A DNA stretch of 64,000 bases from Actinomyces sp. oral taxon 414 (GTDB lineage Bacteria > Actinomycetota > Actinomycetes > Actinomycetales > Actinomycetaceae), in NCBI RefSeq assembly GCF_001278845.1, contig NZ_CP012590.1, positions 3,162,001-3,226,000 on the forward strand. The letters are read 5' to 3'. Numbering within the stretch: position 1 is the stretch's first letter; the number at the start of each line of letters is the position of its first letter. The translations under genes and the position numbers were made by a program. This document shows positions 48,979 through 56,544 of the stretch, piece after piece. The notes under the pieces are model-generated. The model saw nothing but the letters and a program-made list of their open reading frames with translations. It was not told where the DNA came from and did not search any database.

Positions 48979-50430
48979 ATGAACGCCTCGCAGAGCGCGC
49001 GCGGGGGATCGTCCTCGCAGGTCGGGATCGTCCTGGCGACGGTCTTCCTGGCCTACCTGGGGCAGACGACCCTCAACCCCGTCATCGCCCCGCTGTCGCG
49101 GGAGGTCGGACTGGCCGAGTGGCAGATCGGCTTCACCATCAGCGTCGCGGCGGTCATGGTCGTCCTCACCAGCCAGATCTGGGGGCGCCGCTCCCAGTCG
49201 TGGGGGCGCAAGCCGGTGCTCGTCGCCTCCCTGACGATCTGCATGGCGGCCATGGTGCTCTTCGCCGTCGTCGCCGCCCTGGGCGTACGGGGGACCCTGA
49301 GCGGCACGCCCCTGTTCGTCCTGTTCGTCCTCACCCGCGGCCTGCTCTTCGGCACGGCGCTCGCGGCGATCCTGCCGACCGCCCAGGCCTACGTCGCCGA
49401 CGTCACGACCAGCGAGGAGGAGCGCGTGCGCGGCATGGCCGGCGTCGGCGCCTCCCAGGGCATCGCCTCGATCGCTGGGGCCCTCGTGGGCGGCCTGCTG
49501 GCGGGGATCTCCATTATGGTGTCGGTGGACATGGTCCCGGTCATCCTGCTCGGGGGTCTGCTGGTGGTCGGGTTCGTCCTGCGCCGGGAGGAGCGCACCG
49601 AGCTGATCGCCGAGCCGGCGCGCGTGCGCCCCGCCGACCCGCGGGTCTGGCCCTTCCTCGTCGCCGGGTTCGGCATGTTCACCGCGCTGGGCCTCATCCA
49701 GGTGGTCACCGGCTTCCTCGTGCAGGACCGCCTGGCCCTGGGGGCGAACGCCACCGGCCTGGTCACCGGCGGGGCGCTGCTCGCCGCGGGCATCGGCATG
49801 GTGCTGGCCCAGAGCGTCATCGTGCCGCGCTCGAAGTGGGCCCCCGCCACCCTGCTGCGCGTGGGCACCGCCCTGGGCGCCGTCGGCTTCGCCCTGCTCG
49901 CGTTCGACGGCGGGGCCGCGCTCCTGTTCGTCGCGGTGACGGTGATCGGCGCGGGGGTCGGCATCGCCATGCCCGGCTACACGGCGGGCCCCACGCTGCT
50001 CATGAGCCGTGAGGAGCAGGGCGGGCTCGCCGGCCTGATCGGCGCGACCAACGGGCTGACCTACGTCGTCTCGCCCACGGCGGGCACCGCCATGTACGGC
50101 GTCTCGCCGATCCTGCCGATCGCCGTCGGCGGGGCGATCCTCGTGGCCGTGTTCGTCTTCGTCCTCACCCACCGCGGCTTCCGCCGCGCCCCGCGGGCAG
50201 TCCCCGAGGAAGGCGTCCCGGAGGAAGCCGTTCCCGGGAGAGCCATCCCGGGCCAGGGGGTCGGCAAAGTCGGCGGCTGGTGGTCTGATGTCCAGGGTTG
50301 TCGGCGTGTTGTCGCGGGTGCGGCGCGGCCCCGCCGGGACGATGGGTGGTGCTTGAATCAACCTCGCCGCCGGGGGGTCGCGCCGCCATGTCATCATCCA
50401 CCACAACCGCCCTGTCGCGCCAGCCCCTGA
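48979..50430 (+). CDS. MFS transporter, C-terminus replaced by IS sequence
   Basis: 483 aa from ATG 48979 (GGAGAAGGAGAACAGGC upstream). Twelve membrane segments; motif A is QIWGRRSQSWGRKPVL. Codons 1-425 are native. An ISAs1-family element entered after the codon at 50251-50253, so the last 58 residues (from QGVGKVGGWW) are translated from the IS end. Joining across the IS restores an ending of seven codons (EGGDGVR) and a TAG at 51581, so the original protein was 432 aa. The pump may still work because only the cytoplasmic tail changed. Confidence 0.9.
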   Translation: MNASQSARGGSSSQVGIVLATVFLAYLGQTTLNPVIAPLSREVGLAEWQIGFTISVAAVMVVLTSQIWGRRSQSWGRKPVLVASLTICMAAMVLFAVVAALGVRGTLSGTPLFVLFVLTRGLLFGTALAAILPTAQAYVADVTTSEEERVRGMAGVGASQGIASIAGALVGGLLAGISIMVSVDMVPVILLGGLLVVGFVLRREERTELIAEPARVRPADPRVWPFLVAGFGMFTALGLIQVVTGFLVQDRLALGANATGLVTGGALLAAGIGMVLAQSVIVPRSKWAPATLLRVGTALGAVGFALLAFDGGAALLFVAVTVIGAGVGIAMPGYTAGPTLLMSREEQGGLAGLIGATNGLTYVVSPTAGTAMYGVSPILPIAVGGAILVAVFVFVLTHRGFRRAPRAVPEEGVPEEAVPGRAIPGQGVGKVGGWWSDVQGCRRVVAGAARPRRDDGWCLNQPRRRGVAPPCHHPPQPPCRASP

Positions 50431-51549
50431 GGGAGGTCCTGAAAGGCGTGGAGGATCCGCGGGACAGGCGCGGGGTGCGCCACTGCCTGACCGCGGTCCT
50501 GTGCCTGGCGGTGGTGGGGGTCCTGGCGGGGTGCCGTACGCTGGGGGCGATGCGCGAGCACGTCGCCGACCTGGAACCGGCCGACCTGGGGGCCCTGGAC
50601 CTGGAGGAGGGGCGGGCCCTGCCCAGTGAGTCCACCATCCGCAGAGTGCTCGAGCGGGTGAACGCCGACGACCTCGACGCGAGGGTGGCGTCCTGGCTGC
50701 GCACGCGCGTGGGCGCCATCGGCGGCCGCAGGGTGATCGCCGTGGACGGCAAGACCATGCGCGGGGCCCGCACCGGTGACAACCCGGCCCCCCCACCTCC
50801 TGGCGGCCCTGGACCAGGCGAGCGGAGTGGTCGTGGGACAGCGCAGAGTGTCGGACAAGTCCAACGAGATCCCCGCCCTGCCCGAGCTGCTCGCCCCCCT
50901 GGACCTGGACGGTGCGGTCGTCACCACCGACGCCATGCACACCCAGAGGGGCACCGCCCAGTGGATCATCTCCCGCGGCGCCCACTACCTCCTGACGGTC
51001 AAGGACAACCAGCCGGGCCTGAAACGGGAGCTGGAGAGGCTGCCCTGGAAGGACGTGCCCTCCATCTCCGTCCCCGACGGCTCCCACGGGCGCAGAGTGC
51101 GGCGCACCATCAAAGCGGTCGAGGCCCCCGCGTGGATCGACTTCCCCGGCGCCGCCCAGGTGATCCGGATCCGCCGCACCAGAACCGTCAACAAGCGCGG
51201 CGGCGGCAGGAGGACGACCACCGAGGTGGTCCACCTGATCTGCTCCCTCCCCCCGACCGACGCCCCGCCCGAGCAGGTCGCCTCCTGGGCCCGAGGGCAT
51301 TGGGCCATCGAGAACCGCCTCCACTGGGTGCGAGACGTCGTCTTCGACGAGGACCGCCACCAGCTGCGCACCGCCAACGGACCCCAGGTCATGGCCGCCC
51401 TGCGCAACCTCGCCATCAGCCTCATCAGACTCCTCCACGGCCCCGCGGCCTCCATCGCCGCCACCACCAGAGCCATGGCCAGACGCCCCCGACGAGCCAT
51501 AGACCTGATCACCCGCCCACCCCAATGAACCGACTTTGCCGAGACCCTG
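50254..51549 (+). mobile_element. ISAs1-family insertion sequence, 1296 bp, with 10-bp target duplication
   Basis: The left end CAGGGGGTCGGCAAAGTCGG (50254) and the right end read inward CAGGGTCTCGGCAAAGTCGG (51549 back to 51530) are 20-bp terminal inverted repeats with three mismatches. CATCCCGGGC precedes the left end (50244-50253) and follows the right end (51550-51559): a perfect 10-bp duplication, so the insertion is probably recent. Confidence 0.95.
50388..51528 (+). pseudogene. ISAs1-family transposase interrupted at a poly-C run
   Basis: The first frame (from MSSSTTTALSRQPLREVLKG) contains the ISAs1 N-terminal domain and VIAVDGKTMRGAR (first catalytic Asp). The second frame starts near 50776 and holds VTTDAMHTQRG (second Asp) and GHWAIENRLHWVRDVVFDE (Glu). 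They are joined at a run of seven C (about 50788-50794). Six C would give an unbroken NPAPHLLAALDQ junction as in relatives. It is either an inactivating indel, a sequencing error or slippage-dependent expression. Confidence 0.85.
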
Positions 51550-51626
51550 CATCCCGGGCGAAGGCGGCGACGGCGTCCGATAGCGAGGCGGGCGCGGGCC
51601 GCTCACCGGCTCCGAGTCTGGATTCT

Positions 51627-51746
51627 GGCGCTCTGGGAGGATCGTTCGAATCGGCACATCGGATGCGCTCGAGGATTTCCGCATGATTCCGCGATTCTGG
51701 CGGCGACGCGAGCGGGTGCGGGGCGGAACGATCCTCCCGGAGCGCC
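51627..51746. repeat. Foldback element containing CCGCATGATTCCGC
   Basis: GGCGCTCTGGGAGGATCGTT (51627-51647, 21 nt) pairs with 51726-51746 with one mismatch. The loop holds the 14-mer CCGCATGATTCCGC (51679-51692), also found twice at 22.9-23.1 kb. It lies between the interrupted MFS gene and vapC. Confidence 0.8.
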
Positions 51747-51821
51747 ATTTCCCGCCCCGGGCGGGCCCCGGAGGGCGGAGCCCCCGGGTCCAATGAGGCG
51801 TGCGGGGCGTGCGGTCGGCGA

Positions 51822-52244
51822 TCAGGACGGGGCGACCACCGTCAGCCCGCAGCGCCGTGCGGCATCCTGCATCTCATAATCGTACGTGAGAATAATATCG
51901 GCGCGGATGTCCAGAGCGACTGCCAGGTGAATGGAGTCCGCAGAACGCAGCCCCGTAGGCTCCCTGGCGGCATTCAGAAGATGCTCCCTGGAGACATCGA
52001 CGAGTTCGACCCCCGACAGCAAGGTTGCGACCGCCTCCTCATCGAGTTCGCGACGGCGCCTGGCAGCGCAGTGGAGCTCCGTGTAGAGCAGGAAGGACGA
52101 GCACAGGGCTGTGTCGGCTGCGTCATCGACGCTGCCAGCGCTGCGCGGCACACTCCGGTTGAGCCACCGCGCCAACGGCTCCGACTCATCCTCCTCAACG
52201 AGGAGCTTGAGTGCCGCGGACGTGTCCAGGTAATGGATCGTCAT
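51822..52244 (-). CDS. vapC: VapC-family PIN-domain toxin
   Basis: 140 aa. PIN acidic residues are in YLDTSA (D7), LLYTELHC (E), LRSADSIHLA (D) and LTYDYEM (D), the set that binds Mg/Mn for RNA cleavage. Its ATG overlaps the antitoxin stop (ATGA, 52241-52244). Expected to be a ribonuclease blocked by the upstream antitoxin. Confidence 0.92.
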   Translation of the reverse strand: MTIHYLDTSAALKLLVEEDESEPLARWLNRSVPRSAGSVDDAADTALCSSFLLYTELHCAARRRRELDEEAVATLLSGVELVDVSREHLLNAAREPTGLRSADSIHLAVALDIRADIILTYDYEMQDAARRCGLTVVAPS

Positions 52245-52504
52245 CGTTCGCCGCGCAGATCATCCAGCACATCCCGGGACGCGATGCCGGTTGCGCGCCT
52301 CAACCGGGCGAAATCTATGCGAGCCCTCGGAGTGACGGCCCCACGCCGCCTGAGAAGGGCGAGTCGCTCGCCGCCCACGGGAGAAAGCAGAGCCACCGGC
52401 TCCCCGTTGTTGGTGACCTCGAAGGTCTCTCCCGCCTGCACACGACGAAGAATTGAAGCACTGTTATTGCGCAGTTCGCGATGCGTAATCGTGGACACGG
52501 CCAT
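52241..52504 (-). CDS. vapB: Phd/YefM-type antitoxin of VapC
   Basis: 87 aa from ATG 52504. GTG 52498 (VSTITHREL) fits the GAGG ribosome site better (8-base gap) and would give 85 aa. The N-terminal fold THRELRNNSASILRRVQAGE and EVTNNGEPVALLSPV is of Phd/YefM type; the C-terminus is the toxin-binding tail. It should bind its own promoter and VapC. Confidence 0.9.
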   Translation of the reverse strand: MAVSTITHRELRNNSASILRRVQAGETFEVTNNGEPVALLSPVGGERLALLRRRGAVTPRARIDFARLRRATGIASRDVLDDLRGER

Positions 52505-52591
52505 CACCTCGTAGCAAGCGTAGCACATAGTCTCCCGGAGTGACATCCCTGAGCCCGTCCGGATCGCGAGGCCGCCGTCGCCGTTTCCGCA

Positions 52592-52647
52592 CGACCCGGC
52601 GCCGTCGCGGACCCGGCGGGCGGCGCCGTCGACGCCTACGCGATCAC
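52592..52647 (+). pseudogene. 56-bp fossil of the ATP-grasp gene 3' end
   Basis: 53 of 56 bases match 55229-55284 inside the ATP-grasp gene (starts CGACCCGGCGCCGTCGCGGA); the three differences leave a readable RPGAVADPAG...YAIT in the same frame. It implies a former second copy or a cassette duplication around ino1. Confidence 0.85.
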
Positions 52648-52782
52648 ACCGCGCGCCGTCGCCCGGTCGGGGCGAGCCCGCCGGCCCGGACGCCCGCCGG
52701 CCGCCCCGCAGGCCCGCCGCCCAGCCCGAACCTGCTGCGGCCGGCCCGCCCGCGATCGGAGGCGCGCGGATCCCGCCAGCGT

Positions 52783-52871
52783 ATGTCGGCCCCGCCCGTG
52801 ACCGGGCGGCGACCTGGTCGGAAATCGCGCACCCACCCGCGGAGGGTCGGCCCCGCCCGTGACCGGGCGGC
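52783..52871. repeat. Two 28-bp direct repeats with internal hairpins upstream of ino1
   Basis: GTCGGCCCCGCCCGTGACCG... occurs at 52783-52810 and 52844-52871, identical over 28 bp and 61 bp apart. Each contains CCGCCCG-tgac-CGGGCGG. They lie about 100-185 bp before the ino1 start and may be operators or terminators. Confidence 0.85.
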
Positions 52872-52967
52872 GAATCGGGTCGGGATTGGGACGATGTACC
52901 CGCCGCCCAACGACTAGAGTCGGGAGCATCGCCCTGAGCGGGCGCCGTTGACCGGCTAGGAGAACAG

Positions 52968-54047
52968 ATGAGTAAAATTCGCGTCGCCATCGTCGGCGTG
53001 GGCAACTGCGCGTCGTCGCTGGTGCAGGGCGTCACCCACTACGCCGACGCCGAACCGACCGACACGGTGGGCGGCCTCATGCACGTCCAGTTCGGCGATT
53101 ACCACGTCTCGGACATCGAGTTCGTCGCCGCCTTCGACGTCGACGCCGCCAAGGTCGGCCTCGACCTCGCCGATGCCATCAACGCCTCCGAGAACAACAC
53201 CATCCGGATCGCCGACGTCGCCCCGACCGGGGTCGTGGTCCAGCGCGGCGTCACCCTCGACGGCTTCGGCAAGTACTACCGCGAGACGGTGGAGGAGTCC
53301 GCCCGGCCCCCGGTCGACGTGGTCGAAGCACTCAAGGACGCCCGGGTCGACGTCGTCGTCTCCTACCTGCCGGTCGGCTCGGAGGAGGCCGACAAGTTCT
53401 ACGCCCAGTGCGCCATCGACGCCGGCTGCGCCTTCGTCAACTGCCTGCCGGTCTTCATCGCCTCCGACCCGCAATGGGCCCGGAAGTTCACCGATGCGGG
53501 CCTGCCCATCATCGGCGACGACGTCAAGTCGCAGATCGGCGCCACCATCACCCACCGGGTGCTGGCCCGCCTCTTCGAAGAGCGCGGCGTGACCATCGAC
53601 CGCACCTATCAGCTGAACGTGGGCGGCAATATGGACTTCAAGAACATGCTGGAGCGCGAGCGGCTGGTCTCCAAGAAGATCTCCAAGACCCAGGCCGTCA
53701 CCTCCAACGTCGGCAAGGAGTTCGAGGCCCGGGACATCCACGTCGGCCCATCCGACTACGTCGGCTGGCTGGACGACCGCAAGTTCGCCTTCGTGCGCCT
53801 GGAGGGCCACAACTTCGGCGGCGCCCCGGTCTCCCTGGAGTACAAGCTGGAGGTGTGGGACTCCCCGAACTCCGCCGGCGTGGTCATCGACGCCATCCGC
53901 GCCGCCAAGATCGGCCTGGACCGCGGCATCGGCGGCCCGCTGCTGTCGCCGTCGTCCTTCTTCATGAAGTCCCCGCCCGAGCAGCGCCACGACGAGGACG
54001 CCATGGCCTCCACCGAGGACTTCATCGCGGGCAGGGTCGAGCGCTGA
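52968..54047 (+). CDS. ino1: Inositol-3-phosphate synthase
   Basis: 359 aa. It converts glucose 6-phosphate to myo-inositol 3-phosphate with NAD, feeding mycothiol and phosphatidylinositol synthesis. Rossmann motif [14 protein letters not shown], then [38 protein letters not shown] and [11 protein letters not shown] are typical of the actinobacterial enzyme, and the length is normal. Clear AGGAGAAC site. An ATP-grasp gene follows about 50 bp downstream. Confidence 0.97.
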   Translation: MSKIRVAIVGVGNCASSLVQGVTHYADAEPTDTVGGLMHVQFGDYHVSDIEFVAAFDVDAAKVGLDLADAINASENNTIRIADVAPTGVVVQRGVTLDGFGKYYRETVEESARPPVDVVEALKDARVDVVVSYLPVGSEEADKFYAQCAIDAGCAFVNCLPVFIASDPQWARKFTDAGLPIIGDDVKSQIGATITHRVLARLFEERGVTIDRTYQLNVGGNMDFKNMLERERLVSKKISKTQAVTSNVGKEFEARDIHVGPSDYVGWLDDRKFAFVRLEGHNFGGAPVSLEYKLEVWDSPNSAGVVIDAIRAAKIGLDRGIGGPLLSPSSFFMKSPPEQRHDEDAMASTEDFIAGRVER

Positions 54048-54100
54048 GCGGCCGGCCCCGGGGGCGGGCGCGCCGTAATCCCCGCACGCCGCGCGAGCGC

Positions 54101-55324
54101 GTGCTGCTGTCGGAGGGGTCGAGCCTGACGGCCCGCGAGTTCGTCGCCGTGCTGGGCGCCCGCGGCATCGACGTCGAGGTGGCCTCCCCGACCCGCCGCC
54201 CGCTGGCCTCCTTCAGCAGGTGGTGCCGGGCGGTGCGCCTGGTCCCGGCCCCCGGGGACGACCCCGTGGGCTACCTGCGCGCGCTCGACGCCCTGCTCGC
54301 CGCGGGGCGCTGCATCGCGCTGCTGGCCACCCACGAGCAGGCGTGGCTGCTGGCCGCGGGCGAGCGGTACCTGCCGCACGCCCGCGGGCGGCTCGCCGTC
54401 GCCGGAGCCGGGGCGTTCGAGCGGGTGCAGTCCAAGATCTCCTTCGCGGCCCTGTGCGACGAGCTCGGCATCCCCCAGCCCGCCTGGCACGAGGTGGGCT
54501 GCGAGGCGGACCTGGACCGGGTCGGGTACCCGGTGTGGGTCAAGGCCGCCTACTCGACGGCGGGCCGCGGCGTCCGCCGCGCCGCCACCCGCGCCGAGGC
54601 GGTCTCGGCCTGGCGGGCCCTCGGGGGCGCCGGAACCGCCGGGAATCCCGTCAAGGTCATGGTGCAGGCGCCGGCCGCCGGGGCCTACCGGCAGGTAGCC
54701 GCCCTGTTCGACCGCGGCCGGCTCATCGCGGCGGCCTGCTCCCAGCGCATCGGCCCGGGCGCGGGCGGGTCCGCGGCGGCCCGGCTGTCGGTGGCGGACC
54801 CGGGCGCGGTCGACGCCGTCGTCCGCCTGGGCCGGGAGCTGGAGTGGCACGGCGGCCTGACCTGCGACTACTTCGCCGACGGCGCCGGGCGCAGGCTGTT
54901 CATCGAGTGCAACCCCCGCACCACCGAGCCCGGCAACGCCGCCGCGGCGGGCGTCGACCTGCCGTCCCTCACCATCGCCCTGGCCACGGGCGGGCCGCTG
55001 CCCCGCGCGCCGCTCATCGCCCGGGCGGGGGTGCGCACGCGCTCGACCATGGCGCTCGCGCTGGGGGCCGCCGAGACACGGGGCACCCGCCGGGCGGTCG
55101 TCGGGGCACTGGGCCGCGCCCTGGGCGGCCGGGGGCCCCTGCGGGGCAGCCGCGAAGTCCTCACCCCGGTCCTGCGCGACCCTCCCGGCCTGGTGCCCGC
55201 CCTGGTCGCCGTCGGCGCCGTCCTCGTCCGACCCGGCGCCGTCGCGGACCTGGCGGGCGACGCCGTCGGCGCCTACGCGATCACGCCCGCCACCATCGCC
55301 CGGCTGAACGGCGGACCAGCCTGA
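54101..55324 (+). CDS. ATP-grasp enzyme of unknown specificity
   Basis: 407 aa from GTG 54101 (VLLSEGSSLTAREF); the frame is open upstream and no clear ribosome site exists, so the start is tentative. ATP-grasp features: SKISFAALCDELGIPQP, VWVKAAYSTAGRGV (ATP-binding Lys), and metal ligands in LFIECNPRTTEPGNA. Such enzymes join a carboxylate to an amine or thiol. Directly after ino1 it may work in inositol-linked or small-molecule biosynthesis (inference). Part of its 3' end is duplicated upstream of ino1. Confidence 0.8.
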   Translation: MLLSEGSSLTAREFVAVLGARGIDVEVASPTRRPLASFSRWCRAVRLVPAPGDDPVGYLRALDALLAAGRCIALLATHEQAWLLAAGERYLPHARGRLAVAGAGAFERVQSKISFAALCDELGIPQPAWHEVGCEADLDRVGYPVWVKAAYSTAGRGVRRAATRAEAVSAWRALGGAGTAGNPVKVMVQAPAAGAYRQVAALFDRGRLIAAACSQRIGPGAGGSAAARLSVADPGAVDAVVRLGRELEWHGGLTCDYFADGAGRRLFIECNPRTTEPGNAAAAGVDLPSLTIALATGGPLPRAPLIARAGVRTRSTMALALGAAETRGTRRAVVGALGRALGGRGPLRGSREVLTPVLRDPPGLVPALVAVGAVLVRPGAVADLAGDAVGAYAITPATIARLNGGPA

Positions 55325-55496
55325 GCCCGGGGCCGCTCCCGTCACGCCCCGTCATTCACCCGGCCCCGGGCGGACCGGCCCGAGCCCAAGGAGCGTGCCC
55401 GGCCCGCATCCGCGGTGGTGCGCCCGGGCGGTTCGCCGGGAGGACAATGCGGCGTCGCACCGCGCCGCCCCGGACCGGGCGGCGTAGCCTGCCGGG

Positions 55497-56159
55497 GTGC
55501 CGACCCCGATCCGAGTGACGAAGATCCACCACGCCTGCCTGACGGTCGACGACGGGAGCACGAGGCTCCTGCTCGACCCGGGCCGGCTCGGGCCCCGCCC
55601 CGGCCTGGACGGCGTCGACGCCGTGCTCATCACCCACCGGCACTTCGACCACTTCGACCCGGAGCTCGTCGAGGAGGCCCTGGGCCGCGGCGTCCCCGTC
55701 TGGATGCCGGGGGACGCATTCGGCGACCTCGGCGATTCCGGCGGCGCGGTCGGCGACACCCTGCACGAGGCGGTTGCGGGCGCGACGCTGCGCATAGGCG
55801 CCCTGACCGTCCGGGTGTCCGGCAGCCGCCATGCCGAGGTGCACCCGACCATCCCGGGCCCGGAGAACCGCGCCTACCTGATCGACGAGCGGGTGCTCGT
55901 CACCGGCGACGAGCACCCCGCCTCGCCGGGGCGCCTCACGGCCCTGGTCACCCCCGCCGACGCCCCGTGGCTGCGCGCCGCCGACCTGATCCGCTACGTG
56001 CGCGCCGTGCGCCCCGAGCTCGTCATCGGCGTCCACGACGGCCTGCTCAACGCGGACGGGCTCAGCGTGGCCCGCCGCGTGGTCGACTCGCTGCGGGGCG
56101 AGGGCGCGGCCCGATCCGCCCTGCTCGCCGACGGCGAGGCCATCGACATCCCCGAATGA
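55497..56159 (+). CDS. MBL-fold metallohydrolase (UlaG-like)
   Basis: 220 aa from GTG 55497. Zinc-binding motif ITHRHFDHF (HxHxDH), further ligands in GSRHAEVHP, VTGDEH and GVHDGLLN. The small size and single-domain plan fit the UlaG/YcfD-like group of unknown substrates. Same strand as ino1 and the ATP-grasp gene, 172 bp downstream. Confidence 0.88.
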   Translation: MPTPIRVTKIHHACLTVDDGSTRLLLDPGRLGPRPGLDGVDAVLITHRHFDHFDPELVEEALGRGVPVWMPGDAFGDLGDSGGAVGDTLHEAVAGATLRIGALTVRVSGSRHAEVHPTIPGPENRAYLIDERVLVTGDEHPASPGRLTALVTPADAPWLRAADLIRYVRAVRPELVIGVHDGLLNADGLSVARRVVDSLRGEGAARSALLADGEAIDIPE

Positions 56160-56313
56160 CGGCGCCCCCGCTCCGCCGCGGACGCGGGCGGACGGATCGG
56201 CGGCGGATCCGGAGTCGCCGGCATCGCATCGGTCCGGCCCGTCCGGCCCGCTCCGCCGCGGGGTCGACCAGGGCTGTTGACCAACCGAAGTCGGATGAAG
56301 AATCATCAACCGC

Positions 56314-56538
56314 ATGAGAACGGTGGAGGTTCAGGAGGCCAAGACGCACCTGTCCGCGCTGCTGGCGGAGGTGGAGCGCGGCGCCACGATCGCCATCGCC
56401 CGGGGACCGCGGACGATCGCGCGCCTGGTTCCGGCCGACTCCGGTGAGCGCGAACTCGGATTCGGCGGTTACCGGCTGCCGGACAGCTTCTTCGACGAGC
56501 TGCCCGAGGAGGAGCTGGACGCCTGGGAGGGGGCGTGA
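56314..56538 (+). CDS. Orphan Phd/YefM-type antitoxin
   Basis: 74 aa: MRTVEVQEAKTHLSALLAEV then GATIAIARGPRTIARLVP, a Phd/VapB-type fold, with an acidic toxin-binding tail (DELPEEELDAWEGA). A toxin gene normally overlaps the stop, but here the next sequence belongs to an IS110-type element, and no PIN gene is seen on either side of it. Confidence 0.85.
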   Translation: MRTVEVQEAKTHLSALLAEVERGATIAIARGPRTIARLVPADSGERELGFGGYRLPDSFFDELPEEELDAWEGA

Positions 56539-56544
56539 GCGATT

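Larger units (their letters stand above)
52505..52967. other. 463-bp region upstream of ino1 without an intact gene
   Basis: It contains the vapBC promoter side, a fragment copied from the ATP-grasp gene (52592-52647), and two hairpin-bearing direct repeats (52783-52871). The ino1 ribosome site AGGAGAAC lies at its end. Confidence 0.75.
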
